Of a stretch of DNA of 53,973 nucleotides, positions 25,459 through 34,092 are shown piece after piece. This DNA comes from Verrucomicrobiales bacterium (GTDB lineage: Bacteria > Verrucomicrobiota > Verrucomicrobiia > Verrucomicrobiales > V1-33), in contig JAGNEJ010000026.1 in the NCBI GenBank assembly GCA_018003315.1, positions 1-53,973 on the forward strand, given 5' to 3'. A program made the position numbers and the translations under genes. Numbering within the stretch: position 1 is the first letter of the stretch; the number at the start of each line of letters is the position of its first letter. Below the pieces are notes generated by a model. That model was not told the DNA's origin, made no database searches, and saw only the letters and a list, made by a program, of their open reading frames with translations.

Positions 25459-26268
25459 ATGAAACATCCTCCTAACATCCGATGGCTGTTGCTGGTTGCA
25501 GGTGCGACCGTGGGGCTCCTCGCTGCGTGGATGTTTCCTGGAGCCTGGCGGGGCACGGTGCGGCCCGCCGTTGCGCCCGCCGTCGGAAATCCATCTCCAG
25601 GGGGCCCGGAAGTTGCCTCGCAGCGGAATCCGGTTAGCGGAAACCGCGCTGAACTGCCGCCGTCGGTGAATGTTTCGCCTGCGAAATCAGCGGCCACAGG
25701 GCACCGGACCAGCGCGGGATCCCTGCTGCCTCCGTCGGCCCGCGGGCAGGTCGAGTCCGCCCCCACCGTGGCGGAACTGCATGCCCGGGCGGCCAGGGTG
25801 GAACAGGAGGCGAATCATGAATTGGAGCGGCTGGTGCCGCTGCTGAATCTCAGCGAGCCGCAGCAGGATCGGATTTTTCAAAAACTGGCCCGAAACTCTG
25901 CGTCCTGGCATCCTGCGCTTTCGGTCATCAGCGAATCGCCTGCGGGGAACACCAAACGTCCACCGTCAGCCAGCGGCGGAACCACCGCCAACAGTGGAGG
26001 GGGGACGCCCACTGCCGGTGCTGAAACCACGTCCGGCACGGCTCCGGTTGTCGCGAAAAATGAATCGGCTAGTTCGACTATCGTGGATGAGATCCTCAAC
26101 GAACTGACTCCCGAACAGCAGGCTCAGCTGCTCAAGGATGATCTGGACAACCGCGAATGGTGGGCGGAAGCCATTGTCGGCATTGAGGAAATGATGGACG
26201 CCGCAGAGCCTGAGGTCACGCCGGTGCCGGACAAAACCATCGACGGTTCTGCGGTCATTCAGGACTGA
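25459..26268 (+). CDS. Membrane-anchored periplasmic protein with LTPEQQ-type helices
   Basis: This 269-aa protein has an N-terminal anchor (about 9-28), a Pro/Ser/Thr-rich linker (about 30-105), a helical stretch with ELERLVPLLNLSEPQQDRIFQKL, a second Gly/Thr-rich linker, and a C-terminal helix ILNELTPEQQAQLLKDDL. The two LxxxQQ-type motifs repeat the feature seen in the preceding gene, so the two may be divergent relatives that work as a pair. It starts 6 bp after that gene, making it the fourth member of the sigma operon. I recognise no named family. Confidence 0.68.
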   Translation: MKHPPNIRWLLLVAGATVGLLAAWMFPGAWRGTVRPAVAPAVGNPSPGGPEVASQRNPVSGNRAELPPSVNVSPAKSAATGHRTSAGSLLPPSARGQVESAPTVAELHARAARVEQEANHELERLVPLLNLSEPQQDRIFQKLARNSASWHPALSVISESPAGNTKRPPSASGGTTANSGGGTPTAGAETTSGTAPVVAKNESASSTIVDEILNELTPEQQAQLLKDDLDNREWWAEAIVGIEEMMDAAEPEVTPVPDKTIDGSAVIQD

Positions 26269-26374
26269 GGCGTTGGGGGTTGCTTGCGACCGTGCGGATT
26301 TCGTGCGTTCAGCCTGCGTCCAAAATGCTCGCGATTGCGCAGCGGCGGCATCTGTGCCTTGATGCCCCAGCTTC

Positions 26375-28714
26375 ATGTCCGCCAGGAATTCCTCATCCCA
26401 TTTCACCCCCGTAGGAAAACATCGGGTCGCCATCACCGGAGCGGGAATCATTACGGCCATGGGCAACGGATGGCGCATCAATGCCGATGGATTTCGCGCC
26501 GGACGCACGGCGTTGAAAAAAATTTCCCTGTTTGATGCCTCCCGCTACCGGGTGGACCGGTCCGGCGAGGTGGACCTGCCGGCGCAGCTGCCGCCCGGCC
26601 ATTGCCTGACGCGCCGCCAGGTGGCGCGGCTGGAGCGCGGGGTGAAACTGCTGCTGCACGCCGCCATGGAAGCATGGGGACAGGCAGGCCTGGCAGCGGA
26701 GCGTTGCAGTGAACCCATTCCCATCTGCCTGGGCACTTCCGCCGGTGCCATGGCAGTGGGGGAAGATTACTACAGGCAGGCGGTGCAGAGGCCCGCCCGC
26801 CATGCCGGGCAACTGACCCGCATCCGCCAGTATCAGATTCAAACCCAGGCGCTGCTGCTGGCGGAGGCACTGGGTGTTTCCGGATCGCTCACCATCGTTT
26901 CCAATGCCTGCGCCAGCGGCGCTAACAGCATCGGCCATGCCTTCGAGCAACTGCACGAAGGCAGAGCCGGGGTCGCCATCGCCGGCGGCTATGATGCCCT
27001 GTGCGAAATGGTCTTTGCGGGATTCGATTCCCTGCAGGCATTGTCCACCACCCAGCCGCGACCGTTCGATGCCGACCGCGACGGTCTGGCGCTGGGAGAA
27101 GGTGCCGGAGTGTTCATTCTGGAAACGTTCGAACATGCCGCGGCGCGCGGCGCGGAAGTTCTGGGAGAACTCTGCGGTTACGGCGCAGCCACGGATCTGC
27201 ACCACCTCACCCAGCCACATCCGGACGGCGATGCCGCTCTGCGCAGCATGACCCGCGCCTGTGAAGTGGCCGGGCTCAGCCCAAGCCAGATCGGTTACAT
27301 CAACTCCCACGGGACGGGCACGCCGCTCAATGATGTGGCCGAGGCCCGCGCCATCGTCCGCTGGGCCGGGGAACACGCTGCATCCATCGCCGTCAGCAGC
27401 ACCAAGGCGGCGATTGGTCACTTGTTAGGCGGGGCAGGCAGCGTGGAGGCGGTCATCTGCCTGATGGCCCTGAGGGAAGGCTGGCTGCCGCCTACGATCG
27501 GAATTCAAACTCCGGATGCTTCCTGCAGGTTCGACCTTGTCCGCACGCCGCGCAATCAGGCGGTGGATTTTGCCCTGACAAATTCGTTCGGATTTGGCGG
27601 CGCCAATGCCACGCTCATTTTCGGGAAATCTGCCGCGGAGAACCGGACCCGCCTCCAAGCTGCGGCAGCCAGGGGACCGGAGCGCCCCGTCTGCATCCGG
27701 GGGATTGGCGCGGTGAGTCCGGCGGGGTGGAGTGCGTTGGAATTGGCAGACTGTGTCCTGGGCGGGGTGCCAGTGGCCTCGCCTGTCGTCACGCGCACCG
27801 TGGGGGCGCTTCCCGTGGCCATGCGGACGGTGCCGCCCGCTCCGCCACTTGCCTGCCTGCGCGAGTCGCGAATGCGCCGGGTGAGCCCCATTTCGCGTTT
27901 TGCGGTGGCGGCAGCATTCGAAGCATTGGGCGAGGAGCGCCGTGCGGCCGTCAAGGCCGGCAGTCTGCGCCTGGGCATTGTGTTTTCCATTGCCAATGGG
28001 TGCGTCAGCTACAGCCGCCGGTTTTATGCCGAGGTGCTGGCAAACCCGGAGATGGCGAGCCCCATTCTGTTTCCGGAAACGGTGTTCAATGCGCCGTCCA
28101 GTCATCTCGGCACCCTGCTGGGGACTTCGGAGATCAATTACACGCTGGTCGGGGATTCCAGCGGGTTCAGCGCCGCACTGCGCGTGGCATCGAACTGGCT
28201 GGAGGAGCGCAGGGTGGACGGGGCTTTGGTGGTCTGCGCGGAGGAATGTGACTGGGTCAGTTGCGAGGCCGCGGTGCTGCACGACCACCGCCTCATCCTG
28301 TCCGAGGGGGCGGCCGCCGTTTATCTGGAGACGGGAGGTTCGGAATGCCGGATCCAGCGGCATCCGCCGGACCAATTGTATTCGGCAGCATTCCCCATGC
28401 AGGTTGCCGCAGAGACGGTGGCAGGACAGTTGTTTCCTGACATGACAGGAAACTGTGTGCTCTGCGATGGAGAAACCGGCGCTGCCCTGTCGGACGCCGC
28501 GGAGTCCGCCGCGTGGCGGATGTGGCTGGGCGCCCGGCTTTCCGCGCGGCGCATTCTCGGCGAAGGACTGGGAGCCAGTGTCGGCTGGCAAACCGTACTC
28601 GCGGTGGAGGCGCTGCGCCGCGGACTTCATGACCGCGCCTGTGTTTCCGCCGTCGGTCCCATCCAGCAGGCTGGGGGATTTTTGCTCTGTCAGGGAGGCG
28701 GATCGTCCGTCTGA
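26375..28714 (+). CDS. Ketosynthase fused to a cysteine-less ketosynthase-like (chain-length-factor-type) domain
   Basis: This is a 779-aa cytoplasmic protein. Residues about 15-420 are a complete FabF-type 3-oxoacyl-ACP synthase with the Cys179-His312-His349 triad (SNACASG, HGTGTPLND, KAAIGHLLGGAG). Residues about 430-779 are a second, degenerate ketosynthase fold (FNAPSSHLGTLLG, then VGDSSGFSAAL), where Ser595/Ser596 lie about where the nucleophile would be and the second catalytic His region is not recognisable. The pairing resembles the KS plus chain-length-factor heterodimers of type II polyketide and aryl-polyene systems, but in one chain. No acyl carrier protein or other biosynthetic gene lies beside it; uvrC follows 56 bp downstream. 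Confidence 0.85.
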   Translation: MSARNSSSHFTPVGKHRVAITGAGIITAMGNGWRINADGFRAGRTALKKISLFDASRYRVDRSGEVDLPAQLPPGHCLTRRQVARLERGVKLLLHAAMEAWGQAGLAAERCSEPIPICLGTSAGAMAVGEDYYRQAVQRPARHAGQLTRIRQYQIQTQALLLAEALGVSGSLTIVSNACASGANSIGHAFEQLHEGRAGVAIAGGYDALCEMVFAGFDSLQALSTTQPRPFDADRDGLALGEGAGVFILETFEHAAARGAEVLGELCGYGAATDLHHLTQPHPDGDAALRSMTRACEVAGLSPSQIGYINSHGTGTPLNDVAEARAIVRWAGEHAASIAVSSTKAAIGHLLGGAGSVEAVICLMALREGWLPPTIGIQTPDASCRFDLVRTPRNQAVDFALTNSFGFGGANATLIFGKSAAENRTRLQAAAARGPERPVCIRGIGAVSPAGWSALELADCVLGGVPVASPVVTRTVGALPVAMRTVPPAPPLACLRESRMRRVSPISRFAVAAAFEALGEERRAAVKAGSLRLGIVFSIANGCVSYSRRFYAEVLANPEMASPILFPETVFNAPSSHLGTLLGTSEINYTLVGDSSGFSAALRVASNWLEERRVDGALVVCAEECDWVSCEAAVLHDHRLILSEGAAAVYLETGGSECRIQRHPPDQLYSAAFPMQVAAETVAGQLFPDMTGNCVLCDGETGAALSDAAESAAWRMWLGARLSARRILGEGLGASVGWQTVLAVEALRRGLHDRACVSAVGPIQQAGGFLLCQGGGSSV

Positions 28715-28770
28715 TCCGTTTCCCGGACTTGATTTGCGCTGGGCCGGAGTGATTTTTTCGAAACCCGCCG

Positions 28771-30354
28771 ATGTCCCTGCACGAGAAACCAGACTTGCCG
28801 AAAAAGCTGCACGATGTGCCGCACCATCCGGGCATTTATCTGATGCGGGACCGGCTCAATCATGTCATCTACGTCGGGAAGGCGAAAGATCTGCGCAAAA
28901 GGCTCAGCCATTACTTCACGCCCGCCCGCAGCCGACGGGCAGACTTGAAAACCCGCGCACTCATCGACAGCATCTGGGACTTTGAGTTCCATCCCGTCCG
29001 CAATGAAGCGGAGGCCCTCCTGCTGGAAGGCAAGCTCATCAAGGAATTCCGGCCAAAGTACAATGTCAGCTTTCGTGACGACAAACGGTTCCTGCTGCTG
29101 AAAATCCATTTGGACGAGCCCTGGCCGCGCTTCCAGCTCAGCCGGATGCGCAAGGAGGATGGCGCCCGCTACTTTGGCCCGTTTGCCCATTCCGGGAGCC
29201 TGCGGACGGCGCTCAACCAGGTGCTCAAGGAGTTTGGCATCCGCACCTGTCGCCCACTACGGCCCGGCGAAAATGACTACCGGCACTGCCATAATGATGT
29301 GATCAAGAACTGCTGCGCCCCGTGCATTGGCAGGGTGACCCGCGAGGAGTATCTCCACCGGGTCGAAAAGGCCTGCGCGGTGCTGGATGGAAGGAGCAGG
29401 GATTTTCTGGACGACATGGAATCCGAAATGCGCCGGGCCGCCGAAAAGCTGGACTTCGAATGCGCGGCGCGGCTGCGGGACATGCTGGCGGATTTTCGCC
29501 GCACCGTGGAGCCGGTCCGCCGGTTTGTCAGGGGACGCGGCGTGCCGGGCGGGAACATTTCCCCCATGGACGATCTGGCGGAGTTGCGCGAGGCGCTGGG
29601 ACTTTCCTGCCCGCCGCTGCTCATGGAATGCTTTGACATCTCCAACATTTCCTCCGCCCATATCGTCGCCAGCATGGTCCGCTTCAAAAACGGTATTCCT
29701 GACAATCAGAACTACCGCCGTTACCGCATCCGCACCGTCGGCAGCCAGAATGATTTCGCCTCGATGGCGGAAGTCGTTCGCCGCCGCTACAGCCGCATTT
29801 TGCTGGAAGGACGACGCCATTTCGGAGGAGAGGATGCGGACGTCAACCAGGAAGAACCCCTGGAGGCCATGCGGCGGCTTGAGGATCGGGAGGAACCGGA
29901 GGGACGGGCATCGTTTGTCAGACTTCCGGATTTGGTGATTGTGGACGGGGGACGCGGGCAGCTTTCCAGCGCGGTGGCGGAACTCCAGCGGCTCGGGCTG
30001 CAGCACCTGCCGATCATCGGCCTCGCCAAGGAAAACGAGGAAATTTACCGTCCCGGCTGCGCGGTGCCGCTGGTTCTGCCGCATGAAACGGGTGCGCTGA
30101 AACTGTTGCAGCGCATCCGCGACGAAGCCCACCGGTTCGCCAATGGCTATCACCAACTGCTGATGAAGCGCCGCGTGGAGGAAAGCATTCTGGATGACTG
30201 CCCCGGCATCAGCGAATCCCGCAAGCGCGGGCTTTTGAAACGATTCGGATCCGTCTCCCGGCTTCGCCGTTGCACGGCGCAGGAACTGGCCGCCGTGCCG
30301 GGCATCAGTGCCAAACTTGCCGGAGAAGTGCTGGATTTTCTGCAGACGCATTGA
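28771..30354 (+). CDS. uvrC: UvrABC excinuclease subunit C, shortened
   Basis: This is the 527-aa nuclease subunit that makes both incisions in nucleotide excision repair. The N-terminal GIY-YIG domain (PGIYLMRD...VIYVGKAKDLRKR) makes the 3' cut. Cysteines in TCRPLRPGENDYRHCHNDVIKNCCAPC match the Fe-S cluster region. The UvrB-binding UVR motif lies at about 200-236. The RNase H-like domain for the 5' cut keeps its acids in MECFDIS (Asp289), NDFASM and VDGGRGQL and its His in RDEAHRFANGYHQ. A helix-hairpin-helix region ends the protein. Compared with the roughly 600-aa family, about 100 residues between the UVR motif and ECFDIS are missing, while flanking domains are intact. Confidence 0.95.
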   Translation: MSLHEKPDLPKKLHDVPHHPGIYLMRDRLNHVIYVGKAKDLRKRLSHYFTPARSRRADLKTRALIDSIWDFEFHPVRNEAEALLLEGKLIKEFRPKYNVSFRDDKRFLLLKIHLDEPWPRFQLSRMRKEDGARYFGPFAHSGSLRTALNQVLKEFGIRTCRPLRPGENDYRHCHNDVIKNCCAPCIGRVTREEYLHRVEKACAVLDGRSRDFLDDMESEMRRAAEKLDFECAARLRDMLADFRRTVEPVRRFVRGRGVPGGNISPMDDLAELREALGLSCPPLLMECFDISNISSAHIVASMVRFKNGIPDNQNYRRYRIRTVGSQNDFASMAEVVRRRYSRILLEGRRHFGGEDADVNQEEPLEAMRRLEDREEPEGRASFVRLPDLVIVDGGRGQLSSAVAELQRLGLQHLPIIGLAKENEEIYRPGCAVPLVLPHETGALKLLQRIRDEAHRFANGYHQLLMKRRVEESILDDCPGISESRKRGLLKRFGSVSRLRRCTAQELAAVPGISAKLAGEVLDFLQTH

Positions 30355-30434
30355 AGCAAACGCGCGCCGCTGCAGAGTAACTGCCGGGCTTGCCGCTGCC
30401 GCTTGCTGCGTTTTGTCAGGGTGGTCGGTTCACT

Positions 30435-31529
30435 TTACAGCCAGTTCTTCCGCTTGAACCACCAGAGCATTCCGAAGGCCACTCCGATGAACACGCACCA
30501 GATGGCCGGATAGGCCCAGACGGTTCCCAGCTCCGGCATGTGTTCAAAGTTCATGCCATAGACTCCGGCCAGAAAGCTCAGCGGCAGGAACACGGTGCTG
30601 ATGGCGGTGAGCACCTTCATGACCTCGTTCATGCGCTGCGCGAGGTTTGCCTGGTAGAATTCCCGGATGGAGACGACGGATTCGCGCAAGTGATCCGCCG
30701 TTTCGATGGCGTGCCAGGCGTGATCGTAAAGATCCCGAATGAACGGCTGCAATTGGGACGAGAGCAGCGGGCTTTCGCTGCGCTGCAGGCCGATGGCCAC
30801 CTCCCGGATCGGACGGACGGTGCGGTAGAGATAGTTCACCTTGGAGCGCAGCGAATGGATCTCCCGCATCGTGACCGATCCGTGCACTTCGCGGGACAGA
30901 CTTTCATCGATCCGCGCCGCTTCATCCTCCAGGCTGTCCAGCGCCAGCAGATAATGGTCCAGAATGGCATCGAGCAGGGCCCACGCCAGATAGTCCGGCC
31001 CGCTGGAACGCAGTCGTCCCTTGCCGTCCTTCAGTCTGGCTAGAATCGGATCGAAAATGGGGCTGGGCGCTTCATGAAAGCTGATGAGCACCCGCCTGGT
31101 GATGAGCATGGAAAACTGCTGGATGTCAAACTGCTGCGGCCCATCAACGACGCTGACCAGCCGGGCGGCGACAAACAGATACTCGTTGAAGTCATCCACC
31201 TTCGGCTGGTGCTGGGTGTTGAGGATGTCCTCCTGGATGAGCGGGTGGATTTCGTAGGCTTCCAAAAGCTGTCCGATTTTTTCCGTTTCATGCAGGCCCG
31301 TCACCATGATCCATGCCGGACTGTCCCGGCCTTCGAAGGCAACGCACTCGGCGGCTTCCGTGGCATCAAATTCACGGACTCCCTCGTGGGAATAGTCGAT
31401 GACGCGCATCCTGACATGGTCCACGCGGCGCTCCCCCACATGCACCAGGGTGCCTGGGGATGCTGCCGGGGCGCGGGGATCGCGGCGGTGGCGCAGGCCG
31501 GGAATCAGGTTCAGGGCATTGAAGGGCAT
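30435..31529 (-). CDS. corA: CorA-type magnesium/cobalt transporter
   Basis: This 364-aa inner-membrane channel is a homopentamer in the family. It has a long acidic/helical cytoplasmic domain with the stalk helix (about 250-300), two C-terminal membrane segments and the signature YGMNFEHMPE between them, ending in the basic tail FKRKNWL. Length and motif are normal for the family. The M48 protease gene lies 15 bp upstream on the same strand, so the two may be co-transcribed. Confidence 0.95.
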   Translation of the reverse strand: MPFNALNLIPGLRHRRDPRAPAASPGTLVHVGERRVDHVRMRVIDYSHEGVREFDATEAAECVAFEGRDSPAWIMVTGLHETEKIGQLLEAYEIHPLIQEDILNTQHQPKVDDFNEYLFVAARLVSVVDGPQQFDIQQFSMLITRRVLISFHEAPSPIFDPILARLKDGKGRLRSSGPDYLAWALLDAILDHYLLALDSLEDEAARIDESLSREVHGSVTMREIHSLRSKVNYLYRTVRPIREVAIGLQRSESPLLSSQLQPFIRDLYDHAWHAIETADHLRESVVSIREFYQANLAQRMNEVMKVLTAISTVFLPLSFLAGVYGMNFEHMPELGTVWAYPAIWCVFIGVAFGMLWWFKRKNWL

Positions 31530-31544
31530 CGGAAGCTCAGAGTT

Positions 31545-32576
31545 TCAGCGTCCTGACGGACGGGAGTTGTCGGATGCTGGCCCCACCCGGTTCACGGATT
31601 GCTGCGGCCCCTCCAACTGACCGGCTTTGACGGCCTCGATGACCTGCTTGATGTGCTCGATGCGGTTGCCAGGATCCGGATGAGTGCTCATGAACTCAGG
31701 CTGACGCTGGCCGCCGGATGCCTCCTTGAGCACTTCCATGACCTTGATGAGCCCCTGCGGATCATACTTGGCGTTGATCATGAACTGCACGCCCAGGGTG
31801 TCGGACTGGGTTTCATCATTGCGGCCATAGCGCATGTTGACCATGGCCCCGATCACCTGCGCCATTCGGCCGTGGTCCTGGCCGTCGGAAGTCAGCACCG
31901 CCCCGGACTGGGCGATGCCGCCGATGAGCTTGGCCTTGGCCATCTGCTGGGCGGAATGGCGTCCGATGACATGCCCGATTTCGTGTCCGAGCACTCCCGC
32001 GATTTCATCCTCGGTCTCCAGGCGTTTGAAGAGTCCATAGGTAAAAAACACCTGTCCACCGGGCAGAGCGAAGGCGTTGATGGTTTCGGGATCGCGCAGC
32101 AGGTGGAATTTCCACTGGTACTGATTGAACACCGGAGCCCAGTCACCCACGGCATTGGCGCGCAGCAGCTTATTGCCGACCTGGGAAACAAAATCGCGCA
32201 GTTGGGGGTCCGGATGTTCGCCGCCATGCTGGGCGATCATTTCCGGAGCCGCCTGCAGGCCCAGGGGGACATCCTGTTCCGGTTTCCACGGGACGCGGTG
32301 GGTTTCATCCGTCACCGGGTTGTGTTCCTGATAGGTGCTGCTGAAGTAGGTGATGACCGCACCGACCGCGAACACCAGCGCCATGAGCAGTTTGGGGTTC
32401 TTCAGCAACGAGCCGAGCAGTCCGCCTGCAAGCCCTGCTGTCGGGCCGCCGCGGGGATCCATTTGGGGATCGCCCCCGGCATCCTCCTCCGGTTCGGTGG
32501 GTTCTTCCTGCCGCCTCCATCGGAAAGGCGGATTCTGCTGGGGACGTTCGTCTGGAGAGTTGGGGTCGTAGCTCAT
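31545..32576 (-). CDS. M48-family zinc metalloprotease, membrane anchored
   Basis: This 343-aa protein has a proline-rich acidic N terminus, one membrane segment (about 68-88, LLMALVFAVGAVITYFSS) and an M48 peptidase domain with the zinc motif HEIGHVIGRHSAQQ and a downstream Glu in the DETQSDTLG region. FALPGGQVFFTYGLFKRLETEDE, before the zinc motif, is typical of M48 BepA/LoiP/Oma1-like enzymes. It probably degrades misfolded envelope proteins. It is divergent from hisA, 57 bp apart, and upstream of corA. Confidence 0.9.
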   Translation of the reverse strand: MSYDPNSPDERPQQNPPFRWRRQEEPTEPEEDAGGDPQMDPRGGPTAGLAGGLLGSLLKNPKLLMALVFAVGAVITYFSSTYQEHNPVTDETHRVPWKPEQDVPLGLQAAPEMIAQHGGEHPDPQLRDFVSQVGNKLLRANAVGDWAPVFNQYQWKFHLLRDPETINAFALPGGQVFFTYGLFKRLETEDEIAGVLGHEIGHVIGRHSAQQMAKAKLIGGIAQSGAVLTSDGQDHGRMAQVIGAMVNMRYGRNDETQSDTLGVQFMINAKYDPQGLIKVMEVLKEASGGQRQPEFMSTHPDPGNRIEHIKQVIEAVKAGQLEGPQQSVNRVGPASDNSRPSGR

Positions 32577-32607
32577 GATTGGTGGGCTGATTTTTGCGGA
32601 TGCGGAC

Positions 32608-32613
32608 TATAAA
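32608..32613 (+). promoter_or_regulatory. Candidate -10 element upstream of hisA
   Basis: TATAAA lies 20 bp before the hisA ATG, in the 57-bp gap between the divergent M48 protease and hisA genes. No good -35 hexamer is seen at 16-18 bp upstream. It is suggested by position and sequence only. Confidence 0.3.
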
Positions 32614-32633
32614 AGTCAAATCCACCGTGCTCC

Positions 32634-33419
32634 ATGACGAATTTTCGCCCCTGCATCGATCTTCACGACGGAAAAGTGAAACAAATTATCGGCGGCACGC
32701 TCTCGGATGACGCGACCGGCCTGGTGACGAATTTTGTCAGTGCAGAGTCTGCCGCGTATTTTGCGGACCTCTACCGCCGCGATGGACTCAAGGGCGGCCA
32801 TGTCATCATGCTCGGCAAAGGCAATGAGCAGGCGGCCCGGGAAGCTCTGGGCGCTTATCCTGGCGGCCTGCAGATCGGTGGTGGCATTACCATCGCCAAT
32901 GCGTCCGACTGGCTGGCTGCCGGGGCCTCACACGTCATCCTGACATCGTGGCTGTTTTCCCAGGACGGGAGTTTTCTGCCTCGCCGGCTTGAAGTGCTGG
33001 CCCGGGAAATTGGCCCGGAGCGCATCGTCGTGGATTTGAGCTGCCGACGGGATTCGGAGGAAGGCTGGACGGTGTGCATGAATCGCTGGCAAATGTGGAC
33101 GGATTTCACCATCAGTCCGGAACGGCTCGCTCCGCTCTCGGATTTCGCTGCGGAACTGCTGGTCCACGCCGCTGATGTGGAGGGACGGCAGGCTGGCATG
33201 GATCATGACCTCATAGCCCGACTGGCGGACTGGGCTTCGCTGCCGGTGACCTATGCCGGCGGGGCCCGCAGTGTGGGGGATCTGGCCGCCGTGGAGCGGC
33301 TCAGCAGAGGACGCGTGGACCTCACCATTGGCAGTGCCCTGGACATTTTCGGCGGGCCGCTGGCCTATGCCGACTGCGTTGCGTGGAACCGGGCGGCGGC
33401 GCAGCGGAGCAGTGGCTAG
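32634..33419 (+). CDS. hisA: Eukaryotic-type HisA (HIS6-like) ProFAR isomerase
   Basis: This 261-aa (beta/alpha)8 enzyme would convert ProFAR to PRFAR, the fourth step of histidine synthesis. The sequence follows the yeast His6 pattern much more closely than usual bacterial HisA: CIDLHDGKVKQIIGGTL at the start, HVIMLGKGNEQAAREAL, VILTSWLFS, RIVVDLSCR, MNRWQMWTDF, HAADVEG, VTYAGGARSVGDL and DLTIGSALDIFGG. The catalytic Asp pair corresponds to Asp9 and the Asp of HAADVEG. No other his gene is nearby. The GmhA-type gene follows 90 bp downstream on the same strand. Confidence 0.93.
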   Translation: MTNFRPCIDLHDGKVKQIIGGTLSDDATGLVTNFVSAESAAYFADLYRRDGLKGGHVIMLGKGNEQAAREALGAYPGGLQIGGGITIANASDWLAAGASHVILTSWLFSQDGSFLPRRLEVLAREIGPERIVVDLSCRRDSEEGWTVCMNRWQMWTDFTISPERLAPLSDFAAELLVHAADVEGRQAGMDHDLIARLADWASLPVTYAGGARSVGDLAAVERLSRGRVDLTIGSALDIFGGPLAYADCVAWNRAAAQRSSG

Positions 33420-33509
33420 CATTCATGCATCCCGTGAAGCATCAAGACGTGGTTGCGGGGCGGCGGCAGGCACACTACCATTCCGCCGCCCGCTTCCAGG
33501 CCACCATCC

Positions 33510-34085
33510 ATGCTAGACGCCCACATTGACCGATCCATTGCCGCCCTGAATTCCATCCGCCCTCTGGCTGCCGAGGCCAAGCGGGCGGTCACGCTGCTGG
33601 CCGAATGCCTGAGCAATGGCGGAAAAGTCCTCATGTGCGGGAACGGCGGCAGCGCGGCGGAAGCGGCGCACTTTGCCACCGAACTGCTCTGCAGGTTCGA
33701 ACGCGACCGGCCCTCCCTGCCCGCGCTCAACCTGAGTGCAGACGGAAGTTTCCTGACAGCCACTGGAAATGACTACGATTTCAGCCGCATCTTTTCGCGC
33801 CAGGTGGACGGGCTTGGCAAAAAGGGGGATCTGCTGGTGGCATTCACCACCTCCGGAAATTCAAAGAACGTGGTTCGCGCGATGGATGCCGCCAAGGGGC
33901 GCGGCATGAAGGTGATTGGTTTTCTGGGCCGCGATGGTGGCGAGGCGAAGGGGCTCGCGGACGTGGCCCTGGTTGTTCCTGGTAATGCAACGGCTCCCAT
34001 TCAGGAGGCGCACCAGGTGCTGCTGCATTATCTCTGCGCGGAGATGGAGCAGGTCATGTTCCCGGGGCTGCATCGTCAGGACTGA
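33510..34085 (+). CDS. gmhA: SIS-domain phosphoheptose isomerase (GmhA-like)
   Basis: This 191-aa sugar isomerase shows CGNGGSAAEAAHFATEL, GNDYDFSRIFSRQVDGLG, FTTSGNSKNVVRAM and the C-terminal QEAHQVLLHYLCAEME, together the pattern of sedoheptulose-7-phosphate isomerase for heptose (LPS core) precursors. The ATG at 33510 gives the family-typical N terminus; the frame opens 19 codons earlier. It follows hisA at 90 bp on the same strand and is convergent with the next gene (7 bp between stops). Confidence 0.87.
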   Translation: MLDAHIDRSIAALNSIRPLAAEAKRAVTLLAECLSNGGKVLMCGNGGSAAEAAHFATELLCRFERDRPSLPALNLSADGSFLTATGNDYDFSRIFSRQVDGLGKKGDLLVAFTTSGNSKNVVRAMDAAKGRGMKVIGFLGRDGGEAKGLADVALVVPGNATAPIQEAHQVLLHYLCAEMEQVMFPGLHRQD

Positions 34086-34092
34086 GCCGCTG

